Shown here one piece after another: positions 8,819 through 17,257 of a DNA stretch of 64,000 bases. A program made the translations under genes and the position numbers. The DNA lies in assembly GCA_965263155.1 (NCBI GenBank), contig OZ253586.1, positions 2,108,001 to 2,172,000 on the forward strand. Reading direction: 5' to 3'. Within the stretch, counting starts at the first letter, position 1. Each line of letters starts with the position of its first letter. A model generated the notes under the pieces. The model searched no databases and was not told where the DNA came from. It was given only the letters and a program-made list of their open reading frames with translations. The stretch comes from JAAXIE01 sp965263155. GTDB taxonomy: Bacteria > Chloroflexota > Dehalococcoidia > Lucifugimonadales > JAAXIE01.

Positions 8819-9264
8819 GGCCTCACCTTGAACGGTATGGGATTGCCCTTAGGATAGAGGCCATCAGACAGAGGCTCTCCGGACAGGGTGAACGCCATTA
8901 CCATATAAAGGTAGGTCTCATCCCGAACCACGAACTCCCCCGTGAATGCAACAATCCACACTGTTTCCCTCTGCCAACCCTCGGCATGGGTGCCTACCGT
9001 ATCCCCATACTCCCTCCATGATGCCTTCCTGATGTAGGAGCCATGAGGATTGCCCTGTAAACCACGGCTGAACGCATGGCTCAACGCCTTCTGGTATATC
9101 TCGTCCTGAGTCAAACTGCCTCCACTCTCAGGGAGACGATGCCAGTATCTACTGGACATAGGAGCTATTGGATCAACTAACCCACGTCGCCTCGCCCACC
9201 TCATCAAACCCATTGCATCTACCCTCCCAGGGGGAAGAACCCTGTCCAATGGACCGGTCAACAT
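8815..9264 (-). CDS. Hypothetical protein coupled to membrane paralogue 2
   Basis: A 149-residue product when started at ATG 9264, 7 nt after GGAG; a TTG 18 bp earlier lacks a spaced ribosome-binding site. It contains WARRRGLVD, a Trp/Tyr-rich middle (RYWHRLPESGG) and a hydrophobic patch (YLYMVMAFTLSG) too short to be a confident membrane helix. It resembles no family I know. Its stop overlaps the start of the paralogue gene, so the pair is probably produced in fixed ratio and may form a complex. Confidence 0.55.
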   Translation of the reverse strand: MLTGPLDRVLPPGRVDAMGLMRWARRRGLVDPIAPMSSRYWHRLPESGGSLTQDEIYQKALSHAFSRGLQGNPHGSYIRKASWREYGDTVGTHAEGWQRETVWIVAFTGEFVVRDETYLYMVMAFTLSGEPLSDGLYPKGNPIPFKVRP

Positions 9265-9743
9265 AGGATAGCTCCACGTCAACCTTTATCGATATAATTC
9301 TATCCAATCCGCAGGAGGGCGTCGATTTATTCAGTGTTATCGGGGTGTGCCGACTTTGCAGAGGATTACTCTGGGGAGCTCTGTGGAAGGTCGTCGGGCA
9401 ATGCATCCTATTGCATGGTATGTGTATTCGTAGCTTAATTATGGTGGAGATGTTGGCACTTGCGACCGGTACCGGACATCAGCTACGGAGGGGAGACGGC
9501 ATGGAGATGGCACTCATACGCAGGCAACACATACGATATGTCTAAAGATGGGACATGGAAGAACTGACGATCCTACTATGGAGGAAGGTCGTCATTCCAT
9601 TTGGAGTATCGCTGATAAAGATCACCCCCTATACACATACCTATTTATCCCCTTGATTCTTGTTGGTCTTGGCGCATCAGCTCGGACGGGTGTGTCGATG
9701 GACGGCCCGTGGCAGGATCGACTAATGAAGACCATGGGCTTAA
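9265..9743. other. Region without a confident gene between accessory block and IS copy C
   Basis: A 33-codon plus-strand frame from ATG 9555 encodes a hydrophobic peptide (ILLWRKVVIPFGVSLIKI). An overlapping frame continues with a second hydrophobic run (YLFIPLILVGLGAS) and is cut by the IS. This could be a small frameshifted membrane gene. Nothing else is recognisable. AT-rich sequence before 9264 (ATTATATCGATAAAGG on the minus strand) may be promoter. Confidence 0.3.
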
Positions 9744-11082
9744 CAGGGTGCGGAAAAAGAGTTTTGTGAGTTAGGATGCCAGGGAGACGGAGCGGAGGTG
9801 CGGGATGCGCGGCAGGCATGAGGAACAGGAAGTGATGTTGGCCTACGTGAATCTGGAGGAGCGGGTACCCAAGGACCATCCCCTGCGCACCATCAAGGCG
9901 GTGGCCGACGAGGCACTGGGACGTCTCTCACTCGAGTTCGACAGGATGTACTCCAACGTGGGCCGGGCATCGGTGCCACCGGAGCGATTGCTGAAGGCGT
10001 CCCTGCTCATCTCCCTCTACTCGGGGCGCAGCGAGAGGGCCTTCTGCGAGGAGTTGGAATACAATCTGCTGTTTCGCTGGTTTTTGGACATGAACCTGAT
10101 GGAGCGTAGCTTCCACCCGACGGTGTTCACCAAGAACAGGAAGCGATTGCTGGAACACCGTGTGGGCCAGGCCCTGTTCGACGAGGTGGTATGGGAGGCG
10201 GACCGCCGGGGACTGCTGTCGGACGAGCACTTCAGCGTGGACGGGACACTGATAGAGGCAGTGGCCAGCATCAAGAGCTTCCGACAGCGAGATGAGGGGG
10301 AGGCACCGTCCGACGACGACCCCGGCAATCCGTGGGTGGACTTTCGTGGAGAGAGGTTGAAGAACGAGACCCACGAGAGCAGGACGGACCCCGAGGCCAG
10401 GTTGATGCGGAAGGGGAAGGGCAGGGAGGCCAGGCTGTCATTCATGGGCCACGCGCTGATGGAGAACGGCAACGGGCTGTTGATGGACTTCGTGGTGAGC
10501 AGGGCCACGGGTAGGGCGGAGCGTGAGGCTGTGCCCGTGATGCTGGACGACGCCCGGCAGCGGGGGTACCGTCCCAGGACGCTGGGAGCTGATAAGGGGT
10601 ACGACACCCGGGAGTGTGTCAGGGCCATGCGTAACCCCGGGGGGTTACGCCTCACGTGGCACGGCGGACACACTCGGCGATAGACGGACGCACCACGAGG
10701 CACGCTAGCTACAGGGCGAGTCAGAAGGTGCGCAAGAGGGTGGAGGAGATATTCGGGTGGATGAAGACGGTGGGGGGATTCCGGAGGGCGCGGTATCGGG
10801 GAGTTGAGAGGACTGGTCTGGCTGGGTACTTAGTGGCTACGGCCTACAACCTGGTGCGGATGGCTAACCTGGTGTCGTGTGAGAGGGCTCGGGCCCTCCA
10901 GCAGACGTGATCGCCTGGGCGTGGCAGTGCGCCCGTAAGGTCTGACGGGCCCTCCCAGCCCTTGCTGATCACCTCATGGTCCCTTGGCAGGGGTCCCAAA
11001 CCGCCTTCCGGCTAACCGAAAGCGTCAAACTTAACTCAAACCAGCCTCTTCGAACCAGTGAAATCCATTCTTCAGCAGCCTG
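9744..11082 (+). mobile_element. IS5-type insertion sequence, copy C (complete ends)
   Basis: The 1339-bp element starts CAGGGTGCGGAAAAAGAG and ends with the complement of CAGGCTGCTGAAGAATGG. The flanks are TTAA (9740-9743) and TTAG (11083-11086), an imperfect YTAR target duplication. It is nearly identical to copy B over their shared length, so one is probably a recent copy of the other. Confidence 0.92.
9805..10910 (+). pseudogene. IS5-type transposase, copy C (frame break at a C4G6 run)
   Basis: The first frame (9805-10683) matches copy A up to the second catalytic Asp (GADKGYDTRECVRAMRN), then reads PGGLRLTW and stops. The second frame (to 10910) carries the rest: ARRTHSAIDGRTTRH, the catalytic Glu in RVEEIFGWMK, and LVATAYNLVRMAN. 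The break is at CCCCGGGGGG (10635-10644), where copy A has a shorter sequence. A -1 slip on the six Gs would join the frames and add one residue. It may therefore be a dead gene or, less likely, one read by frameshifting. Confidence 0.85.
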
Positions 11083-11414
11083 TTAGTCATCGCACCTCGC
11101 AAGAGGGCGTATGCGATGTTTGCATCTCCCCGCTGTTCCTTCGTGGTGAGCGCCATATTCGTGGACAGGACGCTCTAACGCGGTAGTGTCCCAAAGCACT
11201 GCCGCCAAGGTCCGACCGCTGTTCCAACACTTCTCTGCTTGCCATCAGGGTGCGTTCCAACCATCCCCACGCTGAGCTGTCCTCCTATCGATGTCTTCGC
11301 ACTACTGCTCAGCAGCGAATCGAGATGTTCCCAACAGATTCTATTGACTTGTCAATTGTCTCACTTGTCTCACCGTTCAATACCGATTGTAGCAGGGTGA
11401 TGAAAAACGTCTGA
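11083..11414. other. Intergenic stretch with a possible solitary IS end
   Basis: No gene is seen. At 11393 the sequence CAGGGTGATGAAAAACG resembles the start of IS copies B and C (CAGGGTGCGGAAAAAGAG). It may be the relic of another insertion, but the match is short. Confidence 0.25.
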
Positions 11415-12196
11415 GAGGTATGGACGCGAAGGTGCGAATGGGAAGGCCTTTGGTCACGCTTGGCGCAGCACGAACGGGAGGCATTCAAGAATGGCACATC
11501 CGACCAGCAGGTCGAGAGTCTGGTGGAGCTCACCCCCGAGGGCTTGTAGTGCCAAGAGCCTTGTTCCCACAGATATTAGAAAAGCTTAGAGACATGAAGA
11601 GTACCAAGGCGCACAAGTCCGCTTTCCTATCAGCCTTCGGGGTAACGCGTGACCTTCTTGGTTTTCTTACGTACCGTTGTTCCAAAGAAGTTCTCTCGAT
11701 ATATTTGGAACATGACACGAGTTTGGGCTCCTTCCAGATAAACAGAGGAGGCAGTTTGTCGAATCAGTAAGCGAGTACGCTCTTCAAGATGAAGACGCTA
11801 GCGCTCTAAGCGACGAAGGGCTCTGAAGCATCTTCACTAACGATGAATACGAGGAACTTGTAGGAAGACTCCGACTTGAACTTCTCCCGCGTCTTGAAGA
11901 AATCCGGCTGGAATGGGAAAACAATCATTCGCCAAGCGACTCGTCGGAAGAGTACATGCAACCGCTCTTGAATTTTCTGAGGTCACTATTGGTGGAGTTC
12001 GGTGGAGACCAAGGCCTGGCTAACGACATTGGCGAATCAACAATGGTTGACTAAGGAATGGATTGAGGACAATCAGATAGACGAACTTGACAGAGATCCT
12101 AGGCAACTGGGAAACATAGAATCGCCAAACGGACCCGAGAGGACACGAAGCATCTTCGACGACATCGATGCAGACGAGCAATCAGAAACGGAATGA
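11415..12196 (+). pseudogene. Remnant of a large protein, perhaps a STAND-type NTPase C-terminus
   Basis: Several short frames in all three phases encode pieces that read in order like one protein. They are WEGLWSRLAQHEREAF, then LEKLRDMKSTKAHKSAFLSA, then FVESVSEYALQDED, then an acidic helical stretch (YEELVGRLRLELLPRLEEI, LRSLLVEFGGD), then WIEDNQIDELDRD and an acidic tail ending QSETE at 12196. In-frame stops lie at several points. The acidic helical tail recalls the C-termini of large prokaryotic STAND/nSTAND NTPases with nuclease or TIR domains, seen by composition only. The gene is dead and its 5' end is absent. Confidence 0.4.
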
Positions 12197-12992
12197 TGGC
12201 GCCTCCCAACAAAGGGTGCGTTCCCGCAGCTCAGTGGCCACGAAAGGCCACCGAACATGCGTTTGCTGCGACCAGGGGACTACAGTTCGGGCTCTTGTAA
12301 TCGTCTGCGGCCCCGGGGATGCTCCCAGCGTAGTCGATCAGCAAGCCTCCACGGAAGTAAGGCTTAGACGGCTCACCGCGCCTGAAGCCAGCTTGCTTGG
12401 GCGGGGCAGTCGGCAATCCCGTGGGGTCCTGTAGGGGCGCTCACACATGAGCGCCCCTTCAAGCTCCACCACACGGGACAAAGTCAAGAACCTTCAAGCT
12501 GACGTTCGTCCTAGACTTGTGATCACGCCCTAGTTCCACCCCGTTGGGCGCAAGCTGCGCTAGGAACAGCGTAACAGGCACGCCGACAACGGATGTAGCT
12601 GGCAGACGCCCCTGCTGTAGGTAGCAGGCGCGTCTTTCGCTCGTCTCAAGTTGTCGACTTATCACTCCCGTTGCACCGCCCTCGACCCTCGATCCACGAA
12701 AGTCGGGCCGCGGTCGGGCGGGGGAGCAGTGGGATTGGGCTCGTTTCGGGGGTTAACTTGGCGGAATAACCGACATAACCCGATAACCTCACGCATAGAG
12801 AGGCTGCAAAACACAACACACCCTCAAAAGAGTAGAATGGATGCCATTCGAGAGAAACCAGCAGCGTTGATGGGAGGACAGATACTATCCTTTAGGATAT
12901 GCGTGGGTCGTCGGAACCAGTTATGGATGCCTGAAGTTGAAGCCCGACCCTCCTGTGACCATCGATACTATCCAAAGTAAGGCGGATTAACT
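12197..12992. other. 800-bp region without a supported gene
   Basis: Open frames here (for example 12651-12980 on plus and 12231-12416 on minus) have low-complexity or implausible composition and no ribosome-binding sites. The stretch holds the hairpin at 12434-12457 and presumably the promoter of the lipoprotein gene at 12993. Confidence 0.5.
12434..12457. terminator. Strong symmetrical hairpin
   Basis: A 10-bp perfect stem (GGGGCGCTCA / TGAGCGCCCC) with a 4-nt CACA loop. No T-run follows on either strand, so it is a terminator-like structure of uncertain orientation. Confidence 0.45.
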
Positions 12993-15320
12993 ATGGGGAG
13001 ATTTGGCAACCTGTGTATTCTACTCCTAGCGGTCCTTCTGACGTTGCCCACCGTGACGGCTTGCAGTAACGAAAATCCTGCATTGTCACCCCCTGACTCT
13101 GCGACGGCTTCACCTGTGGCCGCAACCCCGGAGCCGACGTCTACATCAATTCCAAGGACCACAGAAGAACTCACTGCAACTGCGCTATCCTCTGCTACCG
13201 CTTTGCCTGTGACCGCAACGCCGGAGCCTACCGCCACGTCAAGTTCGATAACCATCGACTGCGATGATCCGCGCTTCACGAAGCAGATTTTGGAGCTATC
13301 GAAGGACAATCAAAATCCGTTCTCGGCACGTATCCTAAAATTGTATTCGGATGTGGAGGAGCAGGAACGAACGAAAAAGGTCTTGCGTTGTAAGGGCACG
13401 GCGACCTTAAGCCGAGGTGGCGAATCATATATTACGTATCACTATGAGATAGACCGTGACGACGACGCGTTCATTGGGTACGAGATTGGAGACCCTATCT
13501 CGACGCCTACACCTGACACGATATCCTCACCTGGATTCACCCTGGACAACCCTCTATCGGCGGGTGATGTCCTACAAGGCTCTGATGGTACAGAGATACG
13601 TGTCTTAGGCGTAGTCGAAGATGCCCGAAGGCAGGTAGCTGAGAAAAACCAGTTCAACGACCCACCGAAAAAGGGAATGCGTTTCTACATGATTTCCGTC
13701 GAAGTTTCCTATCCTTCTGGCAGTGGATCTGTTGCAGTGAGCGACTTAGACTTCAGTCTGATTGGGGAGAACCGCGTTGTGTACGGCCCATTCGATTACG
13801 ACTGCGGGGTCATACCCAACGAGCTTGATGGTGAAGTGTATGGCGGAGGCAGGATAGAGGGCAACATCTGCTTTGAGATTGCCGAGGACGAGGCAGGCTT
13901 CTTCTTGATACACGAACCCGGATTCGGAGCAGAATCGCGCCGTTTCCTCAGTCTCCCCTACAGTGAAGTCAAAGAGCCAACACCGACCCTGGAGGCGACG
14001 GCCTCCCCCACAACACCACCTGAGCCAACAGCTACCCCAACACCCGAATCCATGCCAACACAGACCCCTACCGCAACGACCATGCCCACTCTTTCGCCAA
14101 CTGCCGTGCCCAGTGCCACTCCAACGGCCTTACTCAATGCTCCGCATAGCGTTTCTGGTCAAGGAACGGACATAAAATTCGTCGATCTTCCTGCTGGGCA
14201 GTGGGTAGTACAGACCGACTTATCCAATAACACCGACAGAGACCTTACCCAGATCCAGGTTGGGGGCGACTACGTTGTGACCGTGTTCGATCAATCATGG
14301 AGCGGCCGGTCGCTCATCAACGTTGGGACAGAATACTCCGAAATCCCTCCCGGCAGGACTCCCATTGAGACGAGGACTGCACAGGGCGCTTCCTGGACGA
14401 TCACCTTTGTAGATGCGCCACCGGCCTCAGACCCCACCGAGCCGGTCTCCGGACAGGGTCAAGACGTGAAGTTCGTCGACCTCCCTAACGGCCAATGGGT
14501 AGTTGAGATAGAAGTCTCGGGGAACAAGGGTGGCTACATCGACAATTTCGGCGTGGATATTGGTGGAATGAGTGTTGTCGATGAAAGCGGACACACGTGG
14601 AGCGGCAGGAAGCTCATCACCGTAGGGAACGCATATAGTGAGATTCCGACGGGCAGCACGGCTATTGAGGTCGAGGCTGAAAGCTCTGCTATGTGGACCC
14701 TTACATTCATCCAGGCTTCCTCGCTCCCAGCGTCAGACTTCTTAGAGAGCGTTTCTGGTCAGGGAACGGACATAAAATTCGTCGATCTTCCTGCTGGGCA
14801 GTGGGTAGTACAGACCGACTTATCCAATAACACCGACAGAGACCTTACCCAGATCCAGGTTGGGGGCGACTACGTTGTGACCGTGTTCGATCAATCATGG
14901 AGCGGCCGGTCGCTCATCAACGTTGGGACAGAATACTCCGAAATCCCTCCCGGCAGGACTCCCATTGAGACGAGGACTGCACAGGGCGCTTCCTGGACGA
15001 TCACCTTTGTAGATGCGCCACCGGCCTCAGACCCCACCGAGCCGGTCTCCGGACAGGGTCAAGACGTGAAGTTCGTCGACCTCCCTAACGGCCAATGGGT
15101 AGTTGAGATAGAAGTCTCGGGGAACAAGGGTGGCTACATCGACAATTTCGGCGTGGATATTGGTGGAATGAGTGTTGTCGATGAAAGCGGACACACGTGG
15201 AGCGGCAGGAAGCTCATCACCGTAGGGAACGCATATAGTGAGATTCCGCCGGGCAGCACGGCTATTGAGGTCGAGGCTGAAAGCCCTGCTATGTGGACCC
15301 TTACATTCACCCGGCAGTAA
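12993..15320 (+). CDS. Secreted lipoprotein with a DUF4352-like domain and duplicated beta-domains
   Basis: A 775-residue protein. The N-terminal signal ends at a lipobox (LPTVTAC), so it should be membrane-anchored outside the cell. A Thr/Pro/Ala linker leads to a small Cys-containing region, then a domain resembling DUF4352 (about residues 185-325; SAGDVLQGSDGTEIRVLGVV ... MISVEVSYPSG). A second Thr/Pro-rich linker follows. Then come four 100-residue beta-domains in order A-B-A'-B', with FVDLPAGQWVV or FVDLPNGQWVV, SWSGR or TWSGR, and YSEIPPG motifs. A'-B' is nearly identical to A-B in DNA. The role is probably binding or adhesion at the surface; no catalytic motif is visible. Confidence 0.75.
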   Translation: MGRFGNLCILLLAVLLTLPTVTACSNENPALSPPDSATASPVAATPEPTSTSIPRTTEELTATALSSATALPVTATPEPTATSSSITIDCDDPRFTKQILELSKDNQNPFSARILKLYSDVEEQERTKKVLRCKGTATLSRGGESYITYHYEIDRDDDAFIGYEIGDPISTPTPDTISSPGFTLDNPLSAGDVLQGSDGTEIRVLGVVEDARRQVAEKNQFNDPPKKGMRFYMISVEVSYPSGSGSVAVSDLDFSLIGENRVVYGPFDYDCGVIPNELDGEVYGGGRIEGNICFEIAEDEAGFFLIHEPGFGAESRRFLSLPYSEVKEPTPTLEATASPTTPPEPTATPTPESMPTQTPTATTMPTLSPTAVPSATPTALLNAPHSVSGQGTDIKFVDLPAGQWVVQTDLSNNTDRDLTQIQVGGDYVVTVFDQSWSGRSLINVGTEYSEIPPGRTPIETRTAQGASWTITFVDAPPASDPTEPVSGQGQDVKFVDLPNGQWVVEIEVSGNKGGYIDNFGVDIGGMSVVDESGHTWSGRKLITVGNAYSEIPTGSTAIEVEAESSAMWTLTFIQASSLPASDFLESVSGQGTDIKFVDLPAGQWVVQTDLSNNTDRDLTQIQVGGDYVVTVFDQSWSGRSLINVGTEYSEIPPGRTPIETRTAQGASWTITFVDAPPASDPTEPVSGQGQDVKFVDLPNGQWVVEIEVSGNKGGYIDNFGVDIGGMSVVDESGHTWSGRKLITVGNAYSEIPPGSTAIEVEAESPAMWTLTFTRQ
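14151..15320 (+). repeat. Nearly exact 600-bp tandem duplication
   Basis: The segment starting GTTTCTGGTC at 14151 recurs at 14751 with the same reading frame. Over the roughly 560 bp before the gene's end I find only about three substitutions (one near 14762 and two near 15249-15285) before the sequences diverge in the last codons. It encodes beta-domains A and B. Confidence 0.92.
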
Positions 15321-15340
15321 GACTGGAGGGAGGGGGGACT

Positions 15341-15732
15341 CCTGTCGCACTGTCCTCTGTGAGATGACTACGGTGAGGTCTGCCTCACGAATACGGCCAC
15401 GGACCTCCCTTTTCCAGTGCTCGTCTATCGCTGCATTCACCGACGAATCCTTGATGCTGAACGGAGATTCTGGTTTCTGGGCTTGGGCGACAAATTGCCT
15501 CGTAATTCCTTATCGTGGTCGGAGTCAAAGCTTATGAATGCTCGCTTGATAGGCAAATTGTCCTCCATTCTGCGTTGTGAGAGTCAGTCCCATGAAGAGT
15601 TGAGGTCTCGATGATATGAATGCCGTCGGCCGATAAATTAGGAATGTGATTCCTTGCCTGTCCCACCAAAGCATGGCTGAGGTCGTCATATTGGTCGAAA
15701 TCGAAGCTGATAAATGTAAGTTTCATGGCCAC
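15341..15732 (-). pseudogene. Remnants of one or two TIR-like (DUF1863/ThsB-like) genes
   Basis: From 15732 the minus strand opens MKLTFISFDFDQYDDLSHAL and VGQARN, the typical first strand and helix of the MTH538 TIR-like family, but then leaves the family sequence. From about 15548 a second start-like block reads AFISFDSDHDKELRG. After a one-base frame change it continues FVAQAQKPESPFSIKDSSV and EVRGRIREADLTVVISQRT, again as in that family. It then ends abruptly near 15341, just after the lipoprotein gene. TIR-like proteins of this type act in Thoeris-type anti-phage signalling. Here only broken pieces remain, and no partner gene is left. Confidence 0.5.
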
Positions 15733-16593
15733 GGCTTCTCTCCTCCAGTCGCCATATCATGTCTCGTAACACCGGGCCGAACTCGGCACTGCCCTTGGCG
15801 AGACACCGTAATCCCAGCACTTGCCACCTCACGATTACTCTGCGCCTCGGCGGGATACGCTGAGGGTGACCTTGATGGGATAGAGTCGGCGCGCAGGTCC
15901 GGCAGTCCTTGCGAAGGCTGTCGTGGTGGGCAATTCGCTTCGTTCAGCGGGTTTTGTATTCCGCAAGCATCATAAGCGACTACTTGATTCACCTTAGCCT
16001 TAGCTCATCGGTTGGCTCTGAGGTATGGGCCACAACCAGAAGGGTGACGGGCAGGATGAATCCCAGCCTCAGGGTGAACCTCCCATATTCGGTCATCATC
16101 CTAAATGAATAAACCTCTCCCCCGCAAGCTGCGAGAGGAGTCTATGGAAGCCAGGATGGGGTAACACTTTGGACGGGGGGGCCTTCGTCGGCAACAACGA
16201 CTCTCATGGTCAACTAAGCAGGATCATGGCGCCACCGAGGACATACGGGACATTCCAAACAGTGTCTACAGTGTGAAGAAAGGCATGGCCGAGGGCGTCT
16301 ACATCATGCTGAAGATGCCGGAGGAAGCGTTTGGTGAGGTGTTCTGGCGTTTCTACCCACTCGGCAACACGGCCCAACCCGTCACGTCCCCCCAACGATG
16401 TCCTTTCAATCGTGGAGGCCAGCAGTGATGAACACCGCTTCGACATATTGCCGGGCGAAAACCCATTCCGGCATCTGCAAGAGCCTCTGAAAGCCGCCGT
16501 TGACCAGATCGGCCAAGCGTACTTGGACGCCATCTCGACAGTAACGTCAGACAGTTTCACGCGACGCCTCAGGCAGTTCCTAAATCGGGACGA
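15733..16593. other. 860-bp region without a confident gene
   Basis: A 36-codon minus-strand frame (15989-16099) encodes a short membrane-like peptide (LGFILPVTLLVVAHT) and may be a remnant. Between 16210 and 16618 both strands have long open frames of plausible composition, but none matches a family and they contradict each other. I leave them uncalled. Confidence 0.35.
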
Positions 16594-16949
16594 TCTTTTG
16601 CAGTCCCCGCCCAGATGAGGGCGCTCAGGGACTACGCCAAGAACAACAATTACGTCGTGGCCCGCGAGTATATCGACGAGGCCGAGAGCGGGCGCATCGC
16701 CGACCGGCCCGAGTTCCGCAAGATGATCGACGAGGGCAGCAGGGCCAACTCCCCCTTTCAGGTCATCCTGGTATGGAAGTTCTCCCGGTTCACCCGCAAA
16801 CGGGAGCACGCCGTGGCCTTCAAGTCTATGCGCCGGCGTCGTGGCATCAAGGTGACCTCCATAAAGGGCACGCCGATGACACTCCAACAGGCAAGCTGAT
16901 GGAGGCCATTGTCGAAAGCGTGGACGAGTTCTATTCGGAGAATCTTGCT
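16594..16949 (+). pseudogene. Serine recombinase remnant (resolvase/invertase family)
   Basis: The sequence VPAQMRALRDYAKNNNY, then EYIDEAESGRIADRPEF, RKMIDEG, VWKFSRFTRK, and after a frame change HADDTPTGKLMEAIVESVDE and FYSENL, is the middle of the catalytic domain of a large serine recombinase. The N-terminal part with the nucleophilic Ser, and everything after FYSENL (recombinase and zinc-ribbon domains), are missing. A one-base shift lies near 16865. It is a fossil of an integrative element; no att sites could be placed. Confidence 0.8.
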
Positions 16950-17257
16950 CCCATTCTCCGTGGCCCTGCATCTGCTGCTCTCCGGCTTCCTCGTTCGACG
17001 CGCATCCCCGTGACATTCTCGCCGGGTTGAACAACCCCCGTCGCGGGTCTATTCTGCCTTTGGTATCGCAGTCAAGTCGCGACATGTGACGCCAAGACGC
17101 ACTCAAGGTCCTACAACCCTCTGGGCGTATTCACGCCACGGCCTGTAGGCGCAGGTGGGCGGGACGCAATAGATATGCTCTGGTCACAGCCAAGTTATGG
17201 CTACTACTCGTAAAGAATTGTCCCACCCACGTTGTAGCAATAAAGGAGCTTTCTTCA

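Noticed and set aside
12231..12416. tmRNA or small coding gene on the minus strand
   Set aside because: No tag-like resume sequence or acceptor pairing is visible, and the frame has no ribosome-binding site.
16210..17106. 298-residue minus-strand frame
   Set aside because: It runs antisense through the serine recombinase remnant, and no part matches a family.
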